Part shown: in pieces, positions 47,406-58,125 of the stretch
How positions within the stretch are numbered: position 1 is the stretch's first letter
Layout: the number at the start of each line of letters is the position of its first letter
Assembly: GCA_026075535.2 (NCBI GenBank)
Contig: AP026541.1
Span: forward strand, 186,001-250,000
DNA: 64,000 bases
DNA from: Tricholoma matsutake
Taxonomy: Eukaryota; Basidiomycota; Agaricomycetes; Agaricales; Tricholomataceae
Reading direction: 5' to 3'
The notes under the pieces: model-generated
Seen by the model: the letters and a program-made list of their open reading frames with translations, nothing else
What the model was told of the DNA's origin: nothing
Database searches by the model: none
Made by a program: the position numbers and the translations under genes

Positions 47406-48503
47406 ATGTCTGAACCTTCAACTTCTAATCCCGGTCCTAATCCTGTTCCCATACCAGCACTAGAGGCAAAAATTGATGCACTCACAGCGCAAATGTTGCA
47501 ATTAGTGTCAGTATTGACAGCATCACAGCCCAGACAAGTGGAAGTACAGCCAGAGATGACAGGAGAAAGAGATGATGAAATGGTGGAGATGGTGGAGTGG
47601 ATATTGCAGGAGGATGAGACAGTGGAGAAATCCGGAAATGGAAAAGCGCACTTACCTAAGTACGCGCCCCCACAAATCTTTGATGGTACCATGGAGAATA
47701 CAAAATCCTTCATCAGCTCTATAGTATTGTACATCCATGGGAGGAAGCCTGAGTTTTGTACAGCCGAGTCTAGGATTATGTTTGCTCTCTCATACATTCA
47801 GGGGGGGAAAGCACAGTTCTGGAGAAACGAGGCTATTAATCAAATTGCTGCAGGAAATAAACCATTTGCAACCTTCAAGGAATTTCTGGAGAGATTGGAG
47901 GCACAGTTTGGAGACCCTAATCCAAAGGCGACAGCCAATGCTAAATTAAAGACCATGCGCCAAGGTTCCTTAACGGTGGATGAATTTATTTTGCAGTTCA
48001 AAGCAGAAGCTTCACAAACGGACATGGGAGAAGCCGCGTTGGTAGAGTTTTTGAAAGCAGGATTAAATCCCTCTTTATTCAAGTCTATCTACTGACTACC
48101 TTCTATGCCAGAGAAGTTGGATGAGTGGTATAATTGGGCAATGCGCCTTGACCGGCAATATCGGCAGGAACAGGCAGAGTCAAAGTTGATGTACGGAAGT
48201 AGTAAATTTGGAAAGTGATCAGGAGGACAGTCTGAGAAAGGAAAGGCGCCTCAGGCGCAAGCTCCGAGGGCACAGCCACTGGCCATGGCAGTGACACCTA
48301 TAGTTACAGAGTCAGCAGCACCAGCAGAGGCAATGGAGGTTGATCAAGTGGGGAGATGAGCCCCACTTAAATGTTTTAACTGTGGGCAGTTAGGACACAT
48401 TTCTAAGTATTGCAAGCAGAAGAGAAAGATCAGGGGAGCTACAATTGAGGAAGTGAAGCAGGAGGAAGGCAAGGAGGAGAATTTTGTGGAAGAGTCCCAG
48501 TGA
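47406..48503 (+). pseudogene. Gypsy gag
   Basis: Starts at ATG 47406 (MSEPSTSNPGPNP). It contains a coiled-coil segment (LEAKIDALTAQMLQLVSVL), the capsid-like core (FISSIVLYIHGRKPEF, WRNEAINQIAAG, FKEFLERLEAQFGDPN, TVDEFILQFKAEA) and a zinc knuckle CFNCGQLGHISKYC (about 48370-48411). In-frame TGAs at 48093-48095, 48216-48218 and 48357-48359 interrupt it; the natural stop is probably TGA 48501-48503. About 360 codons long. Pol begins in the -1 frame at that point. Confidence 0.9.
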
Positions 48504-51500
48504 AGGTTTCCCTATTGGTGACCCAGAATCGTTACAATGTATTAGTATCCGAGGAAACCCAGAGTAAATCAGAAAAGGAAATCGAGGAGGAGTACAACTG
48601 TTGCGAATCATGCAACAAAGAAAATTGTCACATGTCATTTCCGAAAACCCCTAAATTCTTTATTCACTCTGCGCAAATAGAACCCGAAATCACCTTGACT
48701 GTGGGACTGAAGACAGTGGACACGCATGCAGCTATTGATGTGGAAGCGTTTCTTAACAGTGGTGCTACAGGATTATTTATTAATCGATCCTTAATTACCG
48801 GAAACGGTATTAACACACGCAAGCTGGCGCAACCTATAATGGTGTACAATATTGACGGAACAGTCAATCGTGGAGGAACTATCAAGGAGGAGGTGACTAT
48901 GGTACTAAAGTATCAGGAGCATCAGGAGCGAGCCATATTTGAAGTGTGCGATCTTGGCAAAACCAATCTAATAATAGGATGTCCGTGGTTACAGAAGCAT
49001 AATCCCGAAATTGATTGGAAAACTGGGAAAGTACAAATGACTCATTGTCCTAAGGAATGTAATGTGTATGGGAGGAAGATGAAGAAAGAAAAAAGGAAAA
49101 AGAAAGAGAAAGAACGTCTGAGGAAGTATTCTGTTACGATGGAGGAAGTGGAGGATGAGGAAATGCCAAATGGGGAAGTTCTGATCATGATTGAGAAAGA
49201 AGAGCAGAAGCAAACCTTTAGAGCAGTTCGTGGAGGACAGTCGTGGGACAAGAATATTGTGAAGGTGGAGAAGCCAGTGGAGGAATGGGTACCAAAAGTG
49301 TATCATGAACATTTGTCAGTGTTCCAAAAGAAGGAGTCTGAGCGAATGCCGGTGTGGAAGCCATGGGATCATGCAATTGAGATGAAGCCAGGGTTTGTGC
49401 CGAACAAGTCGAAGGTATATCCATTATCTCCGATGGAACAAGAAGAAGTGGATGCATTCCTGAAGGAGCAATTGCGCAAAGGATACATACGACCTTCGAA
49501 ATCACTGCAGATGTCACCAATATTCTTCGTGCCCAAAAAAGACCAAAGGAAGAGGATGTGTACCAATTATAGGTATCTGAATGAGTGGACAGTGAAGAAC
49601 GCGTACCCCCTGCTGTTGATCTCAGAAATAATTGATAAGGTGGGAGAAGCCAAGGTCTTTACAAAATTGGATTTACGATGGGGATACAACAATGTATGAA
49701 TAAAGAAAGGAGATGAGTGGAAGGCTGCATTTGCCATGCGTCGAGGATCCTTCGAGCTGCTTGTCATGTTTTTTGGGATGACTAATAGTCCCCCGACCTT
49801 TCAAAATATGATGAACGACATTTTCAAGGACATAATAGACAAAGGTGTGGTAATAATATTTATTGACGACATTCTGATATTCACGGAGGATGAAGAGAAT
49901 CATGAGGCGATAGTGCAGGAGGTGTTATGGAGGTTGGCGGAGAATGATCTATTTTTGAACCCAGAGAAGTGTGTGTTTGGGGCAAGCAAGATCGAGTTCC
50001 TAGGATTATTGATCGGCCCTGATGGGATCAAAATGGATCCGATCAAGGTACAGGCGATCACAGATTGGCCTGCACCCACCCGTGTCAAGGAGGTTCAAGC
50101 CTTCTTGGGACTCACAAATTATTATCATCACTTTGTGCACAATTTTTCTAAAATTGCCGCACCCTTACATAACCTTATGCGAAAGGGAGTAGTGTGGAGG
50201 TGGGGAGAGCAGCAGCAGACAGTGTTTGAGGAGTTGAAGAGGAAGTTTGTGGAGGGACCAATATTAGCCCCAGTAGATTTCACATGCCCTTTGCGAGTGG
50301 AATCCAATGCATCCGATTTTGCTACTGGAGTGGTATTATCAATGCTGTGCGAAGATGACAAATGGCATCCTTGTGCATACTTGTCAAAAGGGTTGAATGA
50401 TGTGGAGAGGAATTATGATGTGCATGACAAAGAGATGTTGGGGATAATACGAGCATTGGAGGCATGGAGGCATTATTTGGAGGGATGTACGCATCAAATT
50501 GAGATCTGGATGGATCATCAAAATCTGCAATACTTCATGTCCACTAAAAAGCTTAATCGCCGGCAAGCGCGTTGGGCACTATTCCTATCGCGTTTCAACT
50601 TTCACTTGGTCCATAAAGCGGGAAGCTTAATGAGGAAAGCAGATGCCTTATCCAGACGTATTGATCATAAAAGGGGGGTGGAGGAGGACAATAAAAATGT
50701 TACTTTACTCAAACCCGAATACTTTTGCATTTGCGCTATGCGTCAAGGGCATCTATTAATAGATAGCTCGGAAATGGAAATGTTGTCTAAAATTAGACAA
50801 TGCTCGGAAATGGATGATGAAGTAGTGGAAGCCGTGAAAGCTCTGAAGGGAGAGAAGAAAGGTAATATCAAAGGAGACGAATGGGCTGAGGAACAAGGGT
50901 TGGTGTTGTTCCGAGGAAAAGTGTATGTACCAAAGGATCAGGATCTGTGAAGGGAGATTGTCCGGTTACATCACAATATGCTGATTGCTGGACACCCAGG
51001 AAGATGGAAGACGTTGGAATTAGTAATGAGAAATTATTGGTGGCCCAGAATTTTGAAGTATGTGGTATGTGGATGGATGTGATACGTGCATGAGGGGGAA
51101 GAAATTTCCAGAGAAACCTGCAGGAAAATTAATGCTGAACCCTATACCTAAAGCACTGTGGCGAGATATATCTGTGGATTTTATTACCAGACTACCTGAG
51201 GCTCAAGGGTACGATGCAATATTCGTAGTATGCGACCGCTTTACAAAGGAGGTCCATATTATTCCTACTACTACAGAAACCTCATCATTAGGCTTGGCAC
51301 GCCTCTATCTAAATCAGGTATGGTGGTTACATGGGTTACCCGATACCATTATCTCCGATCGCGGACCACAATTTGCTTCCACATTTATGTGAGAACTAAA
51401 CAACATATTGGGAATTCAAACTAAATTATCTATGGCATATCACCCGCAGACTGATGGGCAGACAGAGAGAATGAATCAGGAGTTGGAGCAGTACCTACAT

Positions 51501-52319
51501 ATGTTTGTCAACTACCAACAAACTGACTGGCCCAAATGGTTGGCAATTGCCGAATTTTCCCACAATAATAAATTCCATTTGGCTACTCGTATGTCACCCT
51601 TTTTCGTGAATTATGGATATCATCCTCGCATGGGAGTAGAACCCAGAAGGGAAGTCAAAGTACAGTCGGTAGAAGATTTTGTATCTAAGATGCAAAGGGT
51701 ACAAGAGGAAGCAGAGGCAGCATTGAAGAAAGCATGTGATGACATGATGCGACACACGGATCGTACTTGAGCACGCGCTCCAGAGTACAAAGTTGGTGAC
51801 TTGGTATGGCTAAGTACCAAGGACCTGAATATTCCACGACCTTTGAAGAAACTTACAGAGAAACAAGTTGGCCCATATGCAATCTCTAAAGTGATCTCGC
51901 CTAATGTGGTAGTGCTAATATTACCCCGATCATTTAAGATTGATCCTGAGATTAACGTATCCCGCCTATGCCCTTACCGTCCGCCCACTATTCCTGGCCA
52001 ACAAACTACTCTGTAACCTCCAATAATAGTAGAAGGTGCTCCAGAATACATAGTTGAAGAAATTCTAGACTCATGTCTTCAACAGAACAAATTGGAGTTC
52101 TTAATAAAGTGGAAAAACTATACCGACGAAAATAATTCGTGGGAACCCGAAGAGAATTGTAAGCGAGTGCATAACGTGATCACCCAATTCTTTAAACATA
52201 ATCCGAATGCTCTGCATCGCATTGCGAGAATGGTGTATGAGGGGATGAAATTCCGGCCTTACCAAAATTTCACAGAGGGGACAAACATAATATTTTCTTG
52301 CCTGGAAGTCGAGGCATAA
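48490..52319 (+). pseudogene. Gypsy pol: protease, RT, RNase H, integrase, chromodomain
   Basis: Protease: [14 protein letters not shown], where Asn replaces the expected catalytic Asp. [39 protein letters not shown], then IIFIDDILIFT (catalytic Asp pair) and ENDLFLNPEKCVFGASKIEFLG. RNase H: RVESNASDFATGVVLS, YLSKGLNDVERNYDVHDKEML. Integrase: zinc segment near 50975-51110 with CDTCMRGK, SVDFITRLPEAQGYD, IISDRGPQFAS, HPQTDGQTERMNQELEQYL. The C-terminal chromodomain reads YIVEEILD.., EFLIKWKNYTDENNSWEPEENC. Stops: TGA 49697-49699, TGA 50948-50950, TGA 51390-51392, TGA 51768-51770, TAA 52014-52016; a frame slip near 51060. Natural stop TAA 52317-52319, just before the purine tract. Confidence 0.9.
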
Positions 52320-52330
52320 AAGGGGGGTAA
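52320..52330 (+). other. Polypurine tract
   Basis: AAGGGGGGTAA immediately precedes the 3' LTR, as expected for the plus-strand primer of reverse transcription. Confidence 0.8.
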
Positions 52331-52741
52331 TGTTAGGAAACAGCCCCATTACCTAATAAAATTTCATTTTCATTTTATTATGTCGAATTACACTACATTA
52401 CACCAAATGACGCCAAATGACGCTACACTTTGATAGCGTGAGAATATTATTTCGCACGCATCACTATGTATGTGCCTGTACACACACATTGGTAACAACA
52501 ATGTACAATATATGTAACATAGTATATAAACCCAAAATATACACATAGGGGACCCCAGTTGTGTTCTCTTAGGTATTCCACCTATGTTTTGGTGTGAAAG
52601 GCCTATCTCAACAAACTCACCTATTAATAACCCCTCACATCAAAACCATCAATTTCCCCATCATGCGCGCAGATCCCGCCCCCTTCTTGTAGAGAGAACC
52701 CGCATGGTCTTAGCTAGCAGATAGTGGGTGTCGCCCTAACA
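52331..52741 (+). repeat. Gypsy 3' LTR
   Basis: 411 bp, partner of 46509-46919. Ends CGCCCTAACA followed by the duplication ATCCC. Confidence 0.95.
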
Positions 52742-53816
52742 ATCCCTGTCATTCATTCTCTGGGTGTGGAAGGTTGAGTCCTTCCACATCTTCTTCTTCA
52801 TCAAATGGTGGCTCACTACCACTGTCCTCATCATCGTCACTGTCTGATGATCCTTCATAATCACCTGGTGGGCCATTAGGTCCATCTCCTGGCAGTCCTG
52901 GAGGGCCCTTGTCAGGTTTGAATTCCTTTTTAGGAGTCACATGGCCCCTACCACTAGCCGGTGTTGACTCCTCCTTCTTCAAACTCTGTCCAGGTTCTAC
53001 ATCCCTGGGCCTATTGTGTTTGTCAAACACTATCCCTTGGTCAGGTACCATAGCCCATCCCATTTCTCATATCTGCAAGTTTCTTATTTGCTGAAACTCC
53101 TCCAAATCCTGCTCCTCCCCTTTGGAGCTATACTGCAAACCTTTGTATGGTTTGCCATCTTTGTCTTCTTCTTTGTTGGACATTTGTTCTTATTCTACAA
53201 GCAGGTCTTCCTGCTCTTTATCTGTTTCATCCTCTTGGATGATTTCTTGCATACATCTGGGTTGTCGCTCACCTCCCCTGGTTATTTGCCAGGCACTTCT
53301 ATACATGTCTAATTCCATGGTGGACGTGCAAACATATGGTGTGTTTCTTTGTTCAGCCATTGAGTTAGTCTCATCTGGCTGGCTCAGCAATAGGCTGTTT
53401 TCAGCCAATTTCAACATATCAGGCATTGAAACATGGATTTCTGTCTTCACCTGGGGTGTCATATGTGTCGACTCCCTCTTTACGATGATGGCGGTGGTTC
53501 CTTCCATCACCATTTCTCCATTTTGTACCAGGTGGGCCTCCCCTTGGTCCATGAACATCTTCCATTCTACCTGCAAGTATCCCGCAGGAGGGTCTAGTCC
53601 TCTTGCCTTGTCAAGATTGCTCCCTGACCCCTCTTTATAAGGGGCTGTGCCCATCCATCATACCAACATCATCCAATCGGCCACATTGAATCCTGTTCCC
53701 GGTCAGCATTCTTGGACCATATACATCAGGTCCATCCATCTAGCGTATGGGTGTTTGTACATTCCCTGCTCCAGTTTGTTCTCTTCCCTTTGCATTGTGC
53801 GTGTAGGTGTCGACAT
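52742..53816 (-). pseudogene. Gypsy gag, N-terminal part (host of the nested Gypsy)
   Basis: Minus-strand gag-like region starting near ATG 53816 (MSTPTRTMQREENKLEQG). It contains ARGLDPPAGYLQVEWKMFMDQGEAHLVQNGE and an acidic Gly/Pro-rich part (PGLPGDGPNGPPGDYEGSSDSDDDED) that ends next to the insertion of the complete Gypsy element. It has an in-frame TGA near 53704 and other stops. A segment reading TMELDMYR occurs both here and at 46440, so part of the gag sequence is duplicated on both sides. Confidence 0.55.
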
Positions 53817-53869
53817 GCCTGTTCACATAGGTATGCTACATTGTATTGAATGATACGACCTATCGAACA

Positions 53870-54620
53870 CATACATTGTATCAAATGATACGGGTTCAAT
53901 GGATGCTGTTGAACTCACTATATAAAGTCACTATACTATATTAACCAACGCCTACATTGTACACTGATTATTATACCTTACAATAGACATGCATTAGGAA
54001 TGTAATACATATATTAGTAACATTTGAAATGCAATGGGCACAGATGTGGCCACAGACACGGGGACAGCCATGGCACCACCATTGGGCATGGACACAATAT
54101 TAACCTATGAATACTATTGACTTTCGATGGACGCCATTGAACTCACTATATATCTGTACATACTCTATTAATTAACCAATGACTACATTACTACTTTACT
54201 TGCTGTACCGTACAGATAGACGTGCATTAAGACCATAGTACAGACATTAGTAATGTTTGAAATGCAATTGCAGGGAAGGGGATGGGGATGGGGACGGGAA
54301 CAGGAATGGGGATGGGAGCAGGGATGGGAGTGGGACGGGAGCAGGGATGGGGACTATTGACTGTACACATTGTATTATCTGTTTCAATGGACGCCGTTGA
54401 ACTCACTATATATTTGTACATACTCTATTAATTAATAAATGACTACATTACCACTTTACTTGCTGGACCATACAGATAGATGTCCATTAAGAAGATAGTA
54501 CAGACATTAGTAATGTTTGAAATGCAATTGCAGGGAAGGGGACATGGACTGGGATGGGGATGGGGATGGAGAAGGGAGCGGGAATGGGGACCAGACCAGG
54601 GATGGGGACGGGGATGGGGA
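53870..54620. repeat. Divergent tandem repeat, three units of about 230-260 bp
   Basis: Each unit starts with a GATGGACGCC(A/G)TTGAACTCACTATAT-like string (about 53900, 54127, 54386) and holds AATGACTACATTAC.. and ATTAGTAATGTTTGAAATGC. The ends of the second and third units run into GGGGATGGGGACGGG microsatellite. No gene. Confidence 0.8.
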
Positions 54621-54730
54621 TGGGGACGGGGATGGGGATGGGGACGGGGATGGGGATGGGGACGGGGATGGGGATGGGGACGGGGATGGGGATGGGGATG
54701 GGGATGGGGATGGGGACGGGAATGGAGAAG
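54536..54730. repeat. (GGGGATGGGGACGG)n minisatellite
   Basis: Hexamer-based G-rich tandem repeat of about 195 bp. It yields Gly-Asp, Gly-Met or Pro-Ser ORFs in several frames; these are artefacts. Confidence 0.9.
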
Positions 54731-54866
54731 CAGCACTGACATCGGGGCTTGACAGGACCACAAAAACAATGATATTACTACAATGATGTGCATTAAGAAC
54801 AGAATACAGACAAAAGCTACATAGATATATATATATAATGAGTAAGGTATTAATTATCCTTCCACA

Positions 54867-55580
54867 TCACTGGGAATTGGCAGGGGGATTGGCCATAGCA
54901 TCTGAGTGGGATGACGGCGTAATTTCTGAGAACCTCCTTTCAAATGATTTCAACTTATTTTCAACCCTTTCCTTCAAAATGGCATATGTTTTCAATGTTA
55001 TATCTTGTTGTTCAAGCTTCTCCACCTCAGCCATGTACAGACAATGACTGGCATCCTTGTATGATATGCCAAGCTGGTCTTGAAGGGCCTTCACTTCAGC
55101 ATGGCAGCTCAACAACTCCCTGTCTGTCAAGTCCTGCAACAGGATGAACTAATGTAGAAACACAAATGAGGATGACACTTACTGGATCAGCAGGTAGGGT
55201 GAGCTGGTTGCGGGCCACCAGGTAGTATGGTGGCATGGTCATGTTGCCAGACTGCAAATTGATCATAATGTCAGTTGGGATAGACAAGACACAGGAGTGG
55301 ATAGAGAAACAGGAGCGGCCAGGATATGGGAGCGGCCAAGACACAGCAGTGGCCAGAGACATGGCAGCAGCCCTTAACTTCAACCTGATTTGAAATAAAT
55401 GAAGCTTACTCCTCCATCCACATTATGGACATCAAGTTCCAACTTCTGGTGATAGGCATTCATCGCCTGATGAGTGGCGGGAATCATAAAGTGGGGCACT
55501 AAATAGTGGTGCCCATTGTCGGCTTGGATAGGGATGTAGCCATCTAGAACATTGCCATGTGTTTGCTGCTGGTTGCTCAT
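54867..55580 (-). CDS. TE-associated gene a (KDZ cassette), coiled-coil protein
   Basis: A family I recognise only as a recurrent unnamed basidiomycete protein. Exon 1 (start ATG 55580) reads MSNQQQTHGNVLDGYIPIQ and HYLVPHFMIPATHQAMNAYH. A second exon (about 55253-55186) encodes NMTMPPYYLVARNQLTLP, and the last exon (from about 55150) reads LTDRELLSCHAEVKALQDQLGISYKDASHCLYMAEVEKLEQ.., predicted helical/coiled coil, ending at 54867. GT..AG introns separate them. Divergent from gene b with about 190 bp between starts. No stop interrupts the readable exons, so it may be intact, but exon 2 borders are uncertain. Function unknown. Confidence 0.55.
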
Positions 55581-55767
55581 TGTGGATGGATCAATGTAAC
55601 AGAGGTTATAATGTGCATCTAATCTAGTGATCAGATATTGATGTTATTTGTTTGGCCTTGATGAACAAACACAGGTGATGGTTGATTTTCATCCTTCCAA
55701 CTTTCGTTGACTTTCAAAACCCATCCCTCCCATCCCCATTCCCATCCCCTTCCCAACTCATCTCAAC
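55581..55767. promoter_or_regulatory. Divergent promoter region between genes a and b
   Basis: A 187-bp gap between opposite start codons. Rich in CCATCCCC near the plus-strand start. I see no TATA box I would defend. Confidence 0.4.
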
Positions 55768-57900
55768 ATGAATGTTACAGCTCAACAAGTCCTTGGCCAC
55801 ATCAGCCAGATTGAGCAGGCTGTTCAAAATGGCCTTCAAACACATGAGGGAACAAAAATGGGCACTTGTAAGTAAAATACTATCAGGACGACAGTGGGAC
55901 TAATATACTGTAGAACACATTATTTTCATGGCAAAGACAGGATCTTGGGGAGGACTTCAAAGCGGCATTTGGTGCCAAGTCATTCTTGTGGGGTTTTTTT
56001 GTAGCTTGGGGAAGTTCTGATAGAATGGGAGATGAGATTTTCAAGGAATGTCAGCTGCGCGCAATGAAGAAATTTGATGAGAAAGGTGGGATTGCAGGAA
56101 CCTCAGGGGTTTTGGCATTGGGAGCAGGAGGTGGAGTGGCGGCTGGTCCTTCAAGATCAGGAGCAGGAGCACAAGGAGCAGGAGCAGCAGGTGGGGGTTC
56201 AGGAATGGGAATGGGAATGGGAACGGGAATGGGGATGGGGACGGGAATGGGAGCAGGAGCAGGAATGGGAGCAGGAGCTCCAGGCGAGACCAGGCAAAGG
56301 AAACCACAGGCGCCAGTGGAGCCATCCAGATCCAGGTCACGCCAGCCAGAACATCGATGCCCAGATGTGCGCCTATCAGCACCACCCACCCCAACCACTC
56401 CAGCAAGACCAAGTGGGAGTGGCAGGACCTCTGGTGAGGATTTTGAAAATGATGGGGAATCAGAGGGGATGGAAAGCAATGGAGATGGATTGTTGGAGTG
56501 AAAGGAGCAAAGGGAACAATGGCGACAACCAGTGTGTGGGGCAGTAAGGCCCACTCCCTGCATACGATGCATCCGGCTTGGGTGACAATGTCACGAACAG
56601 GTCAATGGGAAGGGTGCATGTTTCAAATGTGGGAAGGGCAAAGTCAAGTGCAAAAAAATAAAAGATGGTCATGGAGGGGACAAGCCAGAGAAAGGAAAGG
56701 GTGCAGCCAGAAGAAAGGTGAAGAAGTCTGGATCCTTGCAAAGGTTCACGAGGGAAGAAAAAGGAAAATTGGAGGGTAAGTACTATGTATCACCATACAA
56801 ATAACAACTGAACATTGACCACAGCAACATATTCCTCCGACATCGAGATGGTTGACGTTGGGCACAAATGCCCACCCTTGCCCACTCCCGTTACTGCTGG
56901 GGACCTCCATGACTTCAACAACCATATATAAGAACTGGAGCATCATCTGTACAATCAGGGTGATTGGCTCCATCCGAACTTCCCCAGAGCAATTGCCAAC
57001 ATATGGGAGAATATGGCCAGCTTGAGCAGGAGGATGGATGAGTACATGGGGTTCTGCCCACAACCCCTTGTGTTGTACAATGGTGCAGGTGAGCTGCACT
57101 ATATTAGAGATGGTCCCAGCCATAGGTGAAGGTATGGTATGGAGGTCAACAAAGATGAGCAGGATGCTGGGGATGCTGCTTGGGAGGATCTCTGGCACTG
57201 GGCTGCTGCCGCTGATGCTGGTAGTGAGGAAGATAGACATGAGGCAGCTTGGCCTGAGGAAGATGGACGTGAGGTTGATCACGCTCCCACTCCCACCCCC
57301 ACCCCCGCTCCTGTTCCCCCACTTCCACCTGATGCCCCACCTGCCGCTCCTGCCCCCATTCCCGCACTTGCACCCCCACCTGCCACTCCCATCCCTGATG
57401 CTTTGCCCGATGCAGAAGCTGGCCAGCCCACTTGGCAAGGCCAAGATGATGCGTCAAGTGTAGCTCACCCTCCCTCTCCCACTCCCTCTCCTGCTCCTGC
57501 ACTGCCACATGCCGCTTCCGCTCCCACTCCCACTGGGCTTGAGGAAGAAGGACATGGTCCTCAAATCAAGGTTGTCCCCACCATGCCACAAGGTTCTCAT
57601 GAATCAGTTCAACATATGACCTCTGTGGATGTGCCCCTTCCTCCCCTCCTTCAACCCTCCTCAATCCCCAATGCTGACCCTGTGGAACCGGTAATGGTAT
57701 CCACCAGCAATGTGTTTGTACCACCCACCCCTCCTTCACCGCTGGCATCGCATTCCCCTCCTCCTCCACAATTACACCAATCCCCTCACCATTTGTCACC
57801 CGCCCAGCCTTCGAGAAGTACCAGCCCTCAGCCAAACCTGAAGAAGAGAGCGGGAACATCTGAGGACAGAGAGGAGGTCAAACAAGGCAGAAAAAAGTAA
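55768..57900 (+). pseudogene. TE-associated gene b (KDZ cassette), Zn-cluster-like, Pro-rich protein
   Basis: ATG 55768 opens exon 1 (MNVTAQQVLGHISQIEQ). Exon 2 contains QDLGEDFKAAFGAKSFLWGFF and a long Gly/Ala/Met low-complexity stretch from a GGAATGGGA microsatellite. A Cys cluster follows at about 56560-56660 (C-x2-C-x6-C-x9-C-x2-C-x6-C, with basic residues between), similar in spacing to small fungal Zn-binding clusters but with a TGA inside. A helical segment (NQGDWLHPNFPRAIANIWENM, about 56960-57020) is followed by an acidic part and a Pro-rich tail ending in TAA 57898-57900. Frame changes and stops (for example near 56550 and 56930) make it a pseudogene. DNA-binding role is inference. 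Confidence 0.5.
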
Positions 57901-58125
57901 TGGTTGGACCATTTTATTTTACATTCATACAGAAATATTGTTGTATAATTAGTCTGAAAATTTCACATTTTTCCTCTTCTCTCTTTTACCAAGGGTTGTG
58001 TTTAAAATGGCCTCCTGTTGTGCAAGGTCATCAGTTGTCTTTCATTGTCGACCCTCTGATTGGTTGATTGTCAGGTTTTGTTGGGATGGGGGTGGGGTCA
58101 TTGGTTGATAGCTAACTGTTGATGA
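57901..58125. other. Intergenic spacer between genes b and c (tail to tail)
   Basis: Contains a duplicated string of the GATTGTCAGGTTTTGTTGGG type (about 58065 and 58170, the second inside the 3' part of gene c). No coding sequence. Confidence 0.4.

Larger units (their letters stand above)
46509..52741 (+). mobile_element. Chromodomain Ty3/Gypsy LTR retrotransposon, nested and complete
   Basis: 6,233 bp with 411-bp LTRs (46509-46919, 52331-52741), TGTTAGG..CCTAACA ends and a perfect 5-bp target duplication ATCCC (46504-46508 and 52742-52746). Gag, protease, RT, RNase H, integrase and chromodomain follow in Gypsy order. The reading frame is broken by at least seven stops and one frame slip, so this copy is dead. 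Confidence 0.95.

Noticed and set aside
54443..54793. Gly-Asp, Gly-Met and Pro-Ser repeat proteins
   Set aside because: Produced by the GGGGAT/GGGGAC tandem repeat in every frame; no start context or conservation.
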